Part shown: positions 56,413-64,000 of the stretch, in pieces | Layout of the letters: each line of letters starts with the position of its first letter | How positions within the stretch are numbered: the first letter of the stretch is position 1 | Assembly (NCBI GenBank): GCA_001898385.1 | Contig: MKTT01000075.1 | Location: 36,590 to 100,589, forward strand | Direction of reading: 5' to 3' | Source: Planctomycetales bacterium 71-10 | GTDB taxonomy: Bacteria; Planctomycetota; Planctomycetia; Isosphaerales; Isosphaeraceae | DNA: 64,000 nucleotides | Position numbers and translations under genes: made by a program | The notes under the pieces: model-generated | The model's input: only the letters and a program-made list of their open reading frames with translations | What the model was told of the DNA's origin: nothing | Databases searched by the model: none

Positions 56413-58791
56413 TCAGCCCAGGCCCTCGCACCACGCGAGCATCGCGCCAACCTCTTCCAGACGCTTGAGGTCGGCCCGGTGCTCCGCGAGGGCCCGCTCG
56501 TAGGTCGCCTTCGTCTTGGTCAGGACGAGGGTATGGGGGCTCCCCTTGCGCTCGGTGTGGCAGGCCAGGTCGATCGGCCGATGGCGGACCTGCTGCTCCA
56601 CATGCCGACGCCGGGCCTCCGGCGCGCGCAGCCGAAACGTCGCCGTCGCGGGGTCTCGCAGGAAGCTCGCGACGTCCGCGCAGTCCGCGCATCGGCAGCC
56701 GATGGAGTCGTCGCGGCGGAGGTCGACCGGCTCGACCGGGGCCTCGACCGTCCGCCGTCGCAGTTCGTCTCGCACGGCCGACAGCCACCGCACCAGGGCG
56801 GGGATCGGGCGACGGGCCTCGCCCCTCAGCCAAGGATCCAGTTCCCGGAGCGCGGGGACCTGGACCGTCACGACGTCCCAGCCGGACGCCGGTTCGAGGA
56901 CGGCGGCGATCAGCCGATCGAGCCCCTCCACGTCGTCCAGCTCGATCAGGAGCCGGACGAGAGTCGTGAGGATCTGGACGCGATCGACGGCGCGGGCCTT
57001 CCAGTCGCGGGCCCCTTCCGGATCGCGCCAGCCTTCCAGGAACGCCAGGAGGGGCCCCGCCAGTTCGCCGCAGGTCGAACGGCGGCCCTCCTTCGCGCCC
57101 TTCCGGCCGGACCATTCGGCGAGCAGCCGCGCATTCCGCTCGATCGTCTCGCGCGACGTGTCCGCGAAGGCGTCTTCGAGGGCGTCGGCGATCGTCGGCC
57201 AGCCGAGGCGGTCGCCCAGGTCGCCGAGCGCCGGGCCGGGGTCGAGCGTCGCGTCGTGGGCGAACGGACCGCGGATCCAGGCCGCGATCAGGCCCAGGTC
57301 GCCGATCGCCGCCAGCAGGCCGAGCAGCGCGGGCCTGTCGGGATCCGGGCGCTCCCACGGCGGCGGGGCGTCGCTCTGGTGCCTCGACGGCCAGGCGGCG
57401 ATCAGCCGGCGCGCGAAGATCCGGCACTCCTCGCCGAGCGCCGCCTTCTCCTTCGACCGGGCCTTCGCGCCCGCCCATCCGTCGACCATCGCCGCGAGCC
57501 CGCCGACGGCCGCGTCGACGCCGGCGTCGAGCAGCACGCCGAGCCGCGACGCCGACGGCCACAGCACCACCGCCGCGCGGTGATACCAGCGCTCCAGCGT
57601 CATCCCCTCGTTGCCCGTGTAGCCCTCGTACTCCTCGCGGTCGGGGGGGTCGTCGCCCATCGCCTCGTCCGAGGCCACCTCCCCCTCCAGCAGCGGTACG
57701 GCACCGACGTCCCATGCGCGCCCGTCGGCGTCGCGGAAGCACCCGGCCGTCAGGGTCTCCTCGTACACCTCGACCATCGTGTACGGGCCGCCGTCGTCCT
57801 CATCTCCCTCGTCGTCTTCGTCGTCCTCGTCGTCCCAGTCTTGGTATCGATCGCGACGCCCGCCGCCGTAATCCTCCTCGCCCATACCGGACTCGTGGAG
57901 CGTGACGAGGGCGAGGAAGGCGTCGCAGCCCGACCGGCGGGCGGCCTCGAACAGGAGGCCCGCGCGGGAGCGGTCGGCCCCCTTGAGGGCGTCGAGGGCG
58001 AGCCCGGCCTGGGTGTAGCCGTGGTCGAGCAGCACCGCCAGCCGCGGCGAGCGTCCGTCCGGATCTCCCTCGCGGGCCCAGGGGGCGAGCACGCGCGCGA
58101 CCGCCGCGGCCGGCCCGTCGTCGCCGGGGCCGTCGGCGTCTCGGGCCGACTTCGCCACGGTCAGGTTGTAGGCCAGGACGAGGCGACGGCCGCTCGTCAC
58201 GGGCTTCACCTCGTGCTCGCAGTCGGCGTAGAACGCGGCGTACCGGAGTTCGAGCGACTTCGGCCCCCCGAAGCGCACCATCTTCCGCCGGCCGTCGTGG
58301 CGGACGATCAGCTCGCCCCCCTCGTGCTCCGAGGGGAGATTCACGACCAGCGTCGCCACCATGCCGTCGAGCTTCTCGCCGTCGCGATGCGGCAGGAAGA
58401 AGCCGCCGGGCTCGTAGAGCAAGAGCTTGTAAAGATGAGCATGGATCTCGGAATCGCCCAGGCCGAGTTCCTTCGCGACCTCGGCGACGACCTCCGTCAG
58501 CGTCTCGTCCCAGCCCTCGCCCGAGAGCGCGACGAGGCCGGCGTCGACCTCCCAGACGCGGCGGACGTCCAGGTCCACCAGCGTCTCGGCCCCCTTGCCG
58601 TAGGGGGCCTGCCGGGCCCGGCGCCGCAGCGCGTCGGCCTTCGTCTTCCGCAACGGCAGCGGGATCCGGCCGACGCCCTCGACTTCCAGCGTCGGCGGCG
58701 GGATCGCAATCTTCCCCGCGGCGCAGAAGGACCCGCCGCCCTCCACGCCCTCCAGCGCCGCGAGCAGCCGCGCCGCCACGTCGTCGCTCAT
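56413..58791 (-). CDS. 2OG-Fe(II) oxygenase domain protein (792 aa)
   Basis: Residues about 110-230 form a 2-oxoglutarate/Fe(II) dioxygenase: EPGGFFLPHRDGEKLDGMVA with the iron-binding HxD, VATLVVNLPSEHEGGELIVR, and FYADCEHEVKPVTSGRRLVL with the distal His and Arg. The remaining 560 residues are mostly helical with a very acidic stretch (DDEDDEDDEGDEDDGG near 345) and a C-terminal cluster with CRCADCADVASF, three or four cysteines that may bind metal. The protein overlaps the GH5 gene by 4 nt. A prolyl-hydroxylase-type role is suggested; substrate unknown. Confidence 0.8.
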   Translation of the reverse strand: MSDDVAARLLAALEGVEGGGSFCAAGKIAIPPPTLEVEGVGRIPLPLRKTKADALRRRARQAPYGKGAETLVDLDVRRVWEVDAGLVALSGEGWDETLTEVVAEVAKELGLGDSEIHAHLYKLLLYEPGGFFLPHRDGEKLDGMVATLVVNLPSEHEGGELIVRHDGRRKMVRFGGPKSLELRYAAFYADCEHEVKPVTSGRRLVLAYNLTVAKSARDADGPGDDGPAAAVARVLAPWAREGDPDGRSPRLAVLLDHGYTQAGLALDALKGADRSRAGLLFEAARRSGCDAFLALVTLHESGMGEEDYGGGRRDRYQDWDDEDDEDDEGDEDDGGPYTMVEVYEETLTAGCFRDADGRAWDVGAVPLLEGEVASDEAMGDDPPDREEYEGYTGNEGMTLERWYHRAAVVLWPSASRLGVLLDAGVDAAVGGLAAMVDGWAGAKARSKEKAALGEECRIFARRLIAAWPSRHQSDAPPPWERPDPDRPALLGLLAAIGDLGLIAAWIRGPFAHDATLDPGPALGDLGDRLGWPTIADALEDAFADTSRETIERNARLLAEWSGRKGAKEGRRSTCGELAGPLLAFLEGWRDPEGARDWKARAVDRVQILTTLVRLLIELDDVEGLDRLIAAVLEPASGWDVVTVQVPALRELDPWLRGEARRPIPALVRWLSAVRDELRRRTVEAPVEPVDLRRDDSIGCRCADCADVASFLRDPATATFRLRAPEARRRHVEQQVRHRPIDLACHTERKGSPHTLVLTKTKATYERALAEHRADLKRLEEVGAMLAWCEGLG

Positions 58792-60359
58792 CGTCGATCC
58801 TTCTTGTTGCGGTCGAAGTAGGATTTCAGCAGCAGGCCGCGGTCGGTGGGCGAGGCGCTGGGCCTGTCGTCCTTCGGATCGGAGCCGTGTTCGAAGCTCC
58901 AGCCCGGCCACTCGCGGTAGGCGTGATAGGCCCAGTCCCAGCCGTACTCCTCCATCACGTCGATCACGTCGCGGAGGTAGTCGCGGGCGCTCGTGCCGGG
59001 GGCCCAGCGGATGGCGCTGAACTCGCCGATGTAGATCGGGACTCCGAAATCGCGTTCGAATCGACGGGCCGGCTCCAGCGCCTTGCGGACCTCCTCCTTG
59101 CCCCACGCCCGTCCCTCGATCACGCCGGGGTAGGTCAGGCCCGTGGGCTTGTCGTAGACCCCCTGGTGGGTGAAGGCGTGCGGCTTGTACATATGAACGC
59201 TGTAGACGACGCCGTCGATCCCGGGGAGCGGCTCGAAGTCGTCGAGGCCGCCGGGGTCGCCCCAGGGGGCGGGCTCGACGACGATCGCCTTCTTCGGGTC
59301 GATCGCGCGGATGCGCCTCGCGGCGTCGAGGGCCAGCTCGGGCCAGGACCGGACGCCGTCGGGGAGCATGCCCAGGACGGGCTCGTTGAGCAGGTCGTAG
59401 CCCCAGACGGCCGGGTCGTCGTGGAACCGCCGGACGATCCGCTCCCACACCTTCAGGAAATGCTCCTGCCGCGCCGGGTCGCGGAACAGGCCCATGACGT
59501 TCGCGCCGACGTCCCGCCCCCCCGGCGGCGTGTGCAGGTCGATCAGGACCGCGATCCCCTCCGCCTTGCAGACGGGGAGCAGCCGGGCCAGGCGGTCCAG
59601 CTCGCCGTCCAGCCAGCGATCGTACTCGGCCTCGGATGCCTTATCGGCCGGGCCGTTGGGGAAGCCTCCCCAGAGGAGCTGCCAGCGGACGTGGTTCGCC
59701 CCCCAGGTCCGCGCCAGGGTGCGCAGGTCGTCGGCGTCGACGCCCGTGCCGATCATCGCCCCGCGGAGCCGCCCCGGGCCGTGCCTCGGGTCGGGCTTCG
59801 TCCCCGCGGAGGCGACCGCCCGCCGCGGCGGCACGACCTCGATCCGCACGTCGTCGAACGTCGCCCGTCCGGTCGTGGCCTCCAGGCCGAGCACCAGTTC
59901 CGCGGCCTTGACGTCGTCCGAGATCGAATGCGTGAGGGAGACGCGCGACCAGCCGAAGGAGCCGACGTCGACGGCCGCCTGCGGCCAGTCGTCGCCGTCG
60001 CCCTTCGTGTGGAGCATCACCTTCACGCCGTTCCACGGCTGCGGCGGCTTCGCCACGCCGTCGGCCTTGACGTACGCCTCGATCCGGACCCGCTTGCCGC
60101 GGAGGTCCTCGACGGGCAGGACCCACGTCGCGTTGCTCGACCCCGCGCCGGCCGACGCCGGCCGGTCGACGACCAGGGCCGCGGAGCCCGACCGCCCCGC
60201 CCCCGGCGCGATCCGCACGCCGTCGCCGGCGACGGCGCCGTCGAGCGGCCTCGCCTCGTCGAACGACCGGGAGAAAACGACGGGGGCGTCGGCCGGACCT
60301 CCGGCTCCCGACGCCCCCAGCAACACCCACGGCCACAGCGCGGCGAACGTTCCGATCAT
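58788..60359 (-). CDS. Glycoside hydrolase family 5-like secreted enzyme (523 aa)
   Basis: A signal peptide (IGTFAALWPWVLLGASGAGG) precedes a carbohydrate-binding-like beta domain (about residues 25-175, VEDLRGKRVRIEAYVKADGV). The TIM barrel contains WGANHVRWQLLWGGFP, the acid/base Glu in YDLLNEPVLG (NEP motif) and the nucleophile Glu in PIYIGEFSAIRWAPG, with VYSVHMYKPHAFTHQG between. These are the GH5 (endoglucanase-like) signatures. It overlaps the oxygenase start (ATGA), making a two-gene unit. Substrate is probably a beta-glucan or mannan, not defined here. Confidence 0.85.
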   Translation of the reverse strand: MIGTFAALWPWVLLGASGAGGPADAPVVFSRSFDEARPLDGAVAGDGVRIAPGAGRSGSAALVVDRPASAGAGSSNATWVLPVEDLRGKRVRIEAYVKADGVAKPPQPWNGVKVMLHTKGDGDDWPQAAVDVGSFGWSRVSLTHSISDDVKAAELVLGLEATTGRATFDDVRIEVVPPRRAVASAGTKPDPRHGPGRLRGAMIGTGVDADDLRTLARTWGANHVRWQLLWGGFPNGPADKASEAEYDRWLDGELDRLARLLPVCKAEGIAVLIDLHTPPGGRDVGANVMGLFRDPARQEHFLKVWERIVRRFHDDPAVWGYDLLNEPVLGMLPDGVRSWPELALDAARRIRAIDPKKAIVVEPAPWGDPGGLDDFEPLPGIDGVVYSVHMYKPHAFTHQGVYDKPTGLTYPGVIEGRAWGKEEVRKALEPARRFERDFGVPIYIGEFSAIRWAPGTSARDYLRDVIDVMEEYGWDWAYHAYREWPGWSFEHGSDPKDDRPSASPTDRGLLLKSYFDRNKKDRR

Positions 60360-60488
60360 GGCGGGCCCTCCCGTCGCCCGCGTCGACGTCCTTCGTCCAT
60401 CGCGCGGCCCGACGCCCCCCAGGCTAACGCGCCCGGGGTGCGTCGCAAAGCCGCGAGGGGCGCGGCCGAGAGCCCCCGAACGGCGGTA

Positions 60489-62276
60489 TCAGGGCCGGAG
60501 TTGCCGGGCCGGCGGCGCGACGGGCGCGGCCCCGGGCCGCGGCTGGGCGTTCCGGAACAGCGGGACCAGGCCGTTCTCGAAGACGGGGCCCATGGCCGAG
60601 GGGAGCGAGAACCGGAAGTCATACCCGCCCGGCCCGTCGGGCGTCAGCGACGCGCCGAAGAACGCCGGCTCGGCGGGGAGGCCGGCGGGATTCTTCAGCT
60701 CGGGCCGGTTGGTCGTCACGGCCAGCTGCGCCGCCATCATCCGCACGAGCCCCTGGCCGCCGACGACCATGAGGAAGCTCGCCCGGTCGGACAGGTCCGA
60801 CGTCACCTTCTTGAACCCGGCCAGCGAGCCCGCGGACGAATCGCCCTTCGCGAAGCGCTCCAGGCGGCCTTCGGCCTCCTCCCACGTCGGTGCCGTGACC
60901 TGGATCACGCGACGGCCGTCGACGCCGATCCAGTAGCTCATGGAATCGCCGCCGAGCATCGCCTTGATCTGCGCCTCGCTGCCATTCCCCTGCCCCGCCT
61001 TGGCGATCTTCTCGGGGTCGAACGTGACCGTGATCCGGGTGAAGCTGACCCCGCCGTGCTTCTGGGCGTCGCGCTCGACCTTGACGTCCTTGTAGAAGTT
61101 CAAGGGGCTGTCGGCGTCCTTCATCGCCTGGAGCATGGCCTCGGTAACCGCGACGTACACCTTGGGGTCGGCCGCATCCGTGACGTTGAACGTCCGCATG
61201 CCGTCGGCCATCGTCGCCGACCCGAACGTCTCGATCCGACCAAGGGCCTTGAACCGCTCCCTCGCCGGCGCTGGCGCCGGCGAGGGCTTGCCGGAGGGGT
61301 CGAGCATGCGGAGGCTCAGCCCTTGCCACTTCTGGACGCTCTCGGCGGACATGTTCATGTACATGTAAAACGTCGCATCCGGGTCGAGCTTGCCGAGGTC
61401 GGCCGCGAGCTTCCCGGTCGGCTCGACCGGCTTCGCGCCGGCGGCCGGCTTCGCGTCGAGCCGCCCGGCGACCCGCAGGCCCTCGGCCGCGAAGTCGAGG
61501 TTCAGCGTCAGCGCCTCGGCGGTCTTCAGCGAGTCGAACAGGCCGCCGTACATGTCCTTGACGAAGTCCATCGACGCGCCGTTGGGCGCGTTCTTGGCGG
61601 CCATGTCGAGGTTCGCCATCAACCCCTGCCGCGCCTGATCGATCTGCGCCCCATAGCGGGCGGTCAAGGCCGCGGCGTTGACGTATACGCCGAGGTCGTT
61701 CGCCAGGAACGGGGCGGTCAGGGCCGGCGTCAACGCCGCCCCCAACGACTTCTCGCCGGGCTTGGCGACGCCCGCCACCAACACCTTGTCGGGGCCGAAC
61801 GCCGTGAAGCCTTCGCCGTCGAAGGCGTACCACGACCCGGGCCCGAACGGGCTCGTGAACGACTCATAGCCCCCCTCCTCGGCCTTCGTCGCGACGTCGT
61901 TGCCGTTGGCCAGCGCCTTGAGGATGCCCTTGTAATCGTCCTTCAGCACGAGGATCGCGAAGGCCGGGACGCCGTCCGGCCCCGGGGCCTCCGCGCGCAG
62001 CAGCCCGACCACCGGGGCGTCGACGACGTCCGCCCCATACTGGGCCTTCCACTGGTCGACGAACTGCGTGACCGCGGGGACCGCCGTCGCCGCCAGGGTC
62101 GGGCTCATGGCCGTGAGCATCGCCGACAGGTCGCCGGACGCCGAGGCGATCCCCCGACATCGGACCACGACGTCCGCCTCGCCCGGCACCGCCTTCAGCC
62201 ACGCGGCCGAAGCCTCCGCCGGCGCCTGCCCCAGCGCCGCGGCCAGCAACCACATCGAAACCTGAGCCACCATCAT
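60489..62276 (-). CDS. Secreted planctomycete protein of unknown function (595 aa)
   Basis: The N-terminus VAQVSMWLLAAALGQAPAEA is a signal peptide. The rest is an alpha/beta region repeated in two halves (GVPAFAILVLKDDYKGILKA, YAFDGEGFTAFGPDKVLVAG, and later SYWIGVDGRRVIQVTAPTWE, EAEGRLERF), consistent with the DUF3352-like or TIGR03545-like extracellular domains common in this phylum. No catalytic motif is visible. The C-terminus is Pro-rich (PRPGAAPVAPPARQ). Another start one codon later is equally possible. Confidence 0.65.
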   Translation of the reverse strand: MMVAQVSMWLLAAALGQAPAEASAAWLKAVPGEADVVVRCRGIASASGDLSAMLTAMSPTLAATAVPAVTQFVDQWKAQYGADVVDAPVVGLLRAEAPGPDGVPAFAILVLKDDYKGILKALANGNDVATKAEEGGYESFTSPFGPGSWYAFDGEGFTAFGPDKVLVAGVAKPGEKSLGAALTPALTAPFLANDLGVYVNAAALTARYGAQIDQARQGLMANLDMAAKNAPNGASMDFVKDMYGGLFDSLKTAEALTLNLDFAAEGLRVAGRLDAKPAAGAKPVEPTGKLAADLGKLDPDATFYMYMNMSAESVQKWQGLSLRMLDPSGKPSPAPAPARERFKALGRIETFGSATMADGMRTFNVTDAADPKVYVAVTEAMLQAMKDADSPLNFYKDVKVERDAQKHGGVSFTRITVTFDPEKIAKAGQGNGSEAQIKAMLGGDSMSYWIGVDGRRVIQVTAPTWEEAEGRLERFAKGDSSAGSLAGFKKVTSDLSDRASFLMVVGGQGLVRMMAAQLAVTTNRPELKNPAGLPAEPAFFGASLTPDGPGGYDFRFSLPSAMGPVFENGLVPLFRNAQPRPGAAPVAPPARQLRP

Positions 62277-62520
62277 GCGCGTCCCTCCTCCGCATCACGT
62301 CCGCATCCCACGGCGTCCTGTTACGCCCGTCACAGTAGCCGGGACTTCGGACCGTCGCAAGGGGCCGCCGGAGCCTTGCCCACGGACGAAACGCGCGAGG
62401 ATTGACAAGGAGCGACTCGGCATCGAACGTTGGAGAAGCCCGAACCTTACAGTCACCCAGGAGCCCGACGCGATGCCCAACGACGATTACCCCACATGCG
62501 CCAGGACCTATGCGACGTTA

Positions 62521-63329
62521 GAGGCTCGGACAAAACCTATCCGGCGGCCGGTAATTCGTCGTGCAATAACCTGTAGCAGATGACGCATGCGGCGAGAGTG
62601 GCCCAGGCTTCCCGGACGACGAGCAGGCGGTCGTAGCGGACCCGCATGCGTCGCAGGCCTTTCAGCCAGCTGATGGTCCGCTCGACCACCCGGCGGACCT
62701 TGCCCAGGCCGCTGCCGTGAGGTGTCCGTCGTTTGGCGATGTGCGGCTCGATCCCCAGCCATCGCAGCAGGTCCCGGGTCCCCTCCGAGTCGTAGCCCCG
62801 GTCGGCGAACAGGTCGTCGGGCAGCTCTTTCGGTCGGCCCGGCTCGCCGCCGATCTTGGGATAGTCGAGGACCAGGGGGATGATCTGGCGATGGTCCGAG
62901 GCGTTCGCCCCGGCGGCCCGGATCGCCAAGGGAACGCCCCGGCGATCGACCATCAAGGTGTGTTTCGTCCCCTTCCGGCTGCGGTCGACGGGGCTCGGGC
63001 CGGTCGCCTCGCCGCCGCCGAAGGCCCGGACCGTCACGCCGTCGACGACGACCGTGTCGACGTCGAGCCGTCCGGCCCGCTTCAACGCCCCGAGCAGGTC
63101 GGCGTGCAGGCGGGCCCAGACGCCGAGGGCCTCCCAGGCCCGCAGGCGTCGGGCCGCCGTCCGGCCCGAGCATCCCATCTCGGCGGGCACGTCCTCCCAA
63201 CGGCAGCCGGTCGCCAGGACGAACCAGATCACCCGCAACACCTTGCGGTGCGAGATCGGCGGCCGTCCCCCCTCGCGGCCGACCGGCTGCTCCGACGGCA
63301 GGCCGTTCAGGAGGTTTTGTCCGGGCCTC
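62521..63329 (-). mobile_element. IS5-family (IS427-group) insertion sequence, 809 bp
   Basis: The ends are 18-bp inverted repeats with one mismatch: GAGGCTCGGACAAAACCT at 62521 and GAGGCCCGGACAAAACCT read inward from 63329. The flanks carry a 3-bp TTA target duplication (62518-62520 and 63330-63332), fitting the TNA targets of the IS427 group. The element carries one transposase gene. It inserted into the DUF4279 gene. Confidence 0.92.
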
Positions 63330-63337
63330 TTACGCAT
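62537..63337 (-). CDS. IS5-family transposase (DDE)
   Basis: The 266-residue frame has the DUF4096-like N-terminal region (HRKVLRVIWFVLATGCRWED, VPAEMGCSGRTAARRLRAWE) and the DDE catalytic core with Asp in DTVVVDGVTVRAFGGG, Asp in FADRGYDSEGTRDLL and Glu in RRVVERTISWLKGLRRMRVR. It would cut and paste the IS. The ATG at 63335-63337 is outside the IS, in the target DNA, so the normal start is lost, or the element relies on flanking starts; an internal GTG (HRK-GTG) is an alternative. The C-terminus ends near the left inverted repeat. Confidence 0.88.
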   Translation of the reverse strand: MRKRPGQNLLNGLPSEQPVGREGGRPPISHRKVLRVIWFVLATGCRWEDVPAEMGCSGRTAARRLRAWEALGVWARLHADLLGALKRAGRLDVDTVVVDGVTVRAFGGGEATGPSPVDRSRKGTKHTLMVDRRGVPLAIRAAGANASDHRQIIPLVLDYPKIGGEPGRPKELPDDLFADRGYDSEGTRDLLRWLGIEPHIAKRRTPHGSGLGKVRRVVERTISWLKGLRRMRVRYDRLLVVREAWATLAACVICYRLLHDELPAAG

Positions 63338-63865
63338 TTACCCGGGCGAGATCGACCCGACCGAGGTCACCGGCCGCCTCGGGATTGAGCCCTCAAGCTG
63401 GCAACGCCGAGGAGAGGTCGTGGTGCGAGCAAACAGACCATCGAAAGTCGCGAGCATCAACGGATGGTTCCTGACGTCAGAAAACCGAGTCGACTCGCGC
63501 GATTCGCGCCGCCACATCGATTGGCTTCTCGACCAGGTCGCGCCGGCCGCCGACGCGCTTCGATCGCTCCAGATGCAAGGATGCCGAATGGATATTTCTT
63601 GCTACTGGGTTTCTCGAAGCGGGCATGGAGGGCCGACCATCCCGCCACCTCAGAATTCGAAGGCTCGCCGATCTCGACATGGAATTATGGTTCGACTTCT
63701 ACGGCCCCTTCGAGGACGATGACGAATGAGCAGAGAGTTCATTACGCCAGGCGAAAGCCGCCGGTCCGTTGAGGTGCCAGAGGCTTTCCAATTGAACAAA
63801 GGGCGACGATCGGGCGGTCGAGACTCCGACACGAACAGCCGAGGTAGTTCGGCGTTGCGCAAAGA

Positions 63866-63900
63866 GAAAGCCCGCCGCTCCTTTCGGAGGGCGGGCTTTC
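63866..63900 (-). terminator. Terminator after the rRNA operon
   Basis: On the minus strand the 11-bp stem GAAAGCCCGCC / GGCGGGCTTTC with a 13-nt loop, itself a small hairpin, is followed by TCTTTGCG. It lies just beyond the 3' end of 5S rRNA and would end the rRNA transcript. Confidence 0.85.
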
Positions 63901-63909
63901 GGGTTTGTG

Positions 63910-64000
63910 GGATCCCGGCGATGACCGACTTTCGCGCTGACGCACTATCATGGGCCCCGCGGGCTTAACGGCCGTGTTCGGGATGGGAACGGGTGTGGCC
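63910..64000 (-). rRNA. rrf: 5S rRNA, 3' part (gene continues beyond the right edge)
   Basis: Read on the minus strand, the sequence contains the diagnostic 5S blocks CCCATCCCGAACACGG (loop B/helix III), CCATGATAGTGCG and CGCGAAAGTCGGTCATCGCC. About 91 nt of the roughly 110-nt gene are visible. The exact 3' end (about 63910) is estimated from alignment by eye with E. coli 5S. The direction implies 16S and 23S genes further right. Confidence 0.92.

Larger units (their letters stand above)
62473..63729 (+). pseudogene. DUF4279 gene split by an IS element and frameshifted
   Basis: MPNDDYPTCARTYATL before the IS is continued after it by RIYPGEIDPTEVTGRLGIEP, then INGWFLTSENRVDSRDSRRH and IDWLLDQVAPAADALRSLQM, matching DUF4279. 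Removing the IS and one TTA copy restores the frame exactly. Near 63640 the frame shifts: the conserved GGPTIP is in one frame but RLADLDMELWFDFYGPFEDD, clearly the family C-terminus, is in the other, ending at 63727-63729. The gene is therefore broken twice. The parent protein was about 150 aa and of unknown function, often a neighbour of mobile elements. Confidence 0.8.

Overview
The window is a single GC-rich chromosomal stretch from a planctomycete, probably of the Isosphaera/Paludisphaera/Singulisphaera type. This rests on the gene content of the right two thirds: a DUF1501 protein, a DUF1080 (3-keto-disaccharide hydrolase-like) protein, a BlaI/M56 pair, a PEP-CTERM protein, a Calx-beta protein with a LEPR-XLL-like N-terminus, a DUF5117-type metalloprotease and a membrane sulfatase-family enzyme. 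No species can be assigned from the sequence alone.

Positions 1 to about 23,296 are a prophage or phage-derived island that continues past the left edge. It abuts the 3' end of a tRNA-Lys(CUU) gene (23297-23369, minus), the usual position for tRNA-targeted integration. The leftward (minus) arm is the virion module, read from high to low coordinates: sigma-70-like factor, HTH/zinc protein, cysteine-peptidase-like membrane protein, several small membrane or exported proteins, small and large terminase, portal, scaffold, P22-type major capsid protein, fibre-like proteins, and minor virion proteins including one with an HExxH motif. The rightward arm starts with a serine recombinase, an Xre-type regulator and a ribbon-helix-helix protein. 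A cluster of small orphan genes follows, then a tightly overlapping early operon (19,991-23,042) driven from a well-formed divergent promoter pair. Two hairpins with an identical 18-nt loop but unrelated, self-complementary stems lie in the early region and at the right end of the island. They are the most unusual signal in the window.

Positions 23,370-62,470 are ordinary chromosome: a UVR-motif protein, a PyrK-like protein with an RsuA/RluB-type pseudouridine synthase, two surface proteins, a large secreted metalloprotease, an SDR, a response regulator fused to an anti-sigma-like ATPase domain, a diguanylate cyclase, a PtsP-like EI, a DUF1080 protein, a large TPR protein, a sulfatase-family membrane enzyme, DUF1501, BlaI plus a BlaR1-like M56 peptidase with an unusual C-terminus, an ATP-grasp/glutaminase pair, DUF429, a SWIM-ligase-WGR protein, an esterase, a 2OG-Fe(II) oxygenase with a GH5 glycosidase, and a secreted protein of unknown function.

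The right end holds an IS5-family (IS427-like) element with 18-bp inverted repeats and a TTA target duplication. It splits a DUF4279 gene that is also frameshifted. Beyond it lie a terminator and the 3' end of a 5S rRNA gene on the minus strand, so an rRNA operon enters from the right. Convergent and divergent gene pairs are frequent and several short operons use 1-4 nt stop/start overlaps (TGATG, ATGA, GTGA).
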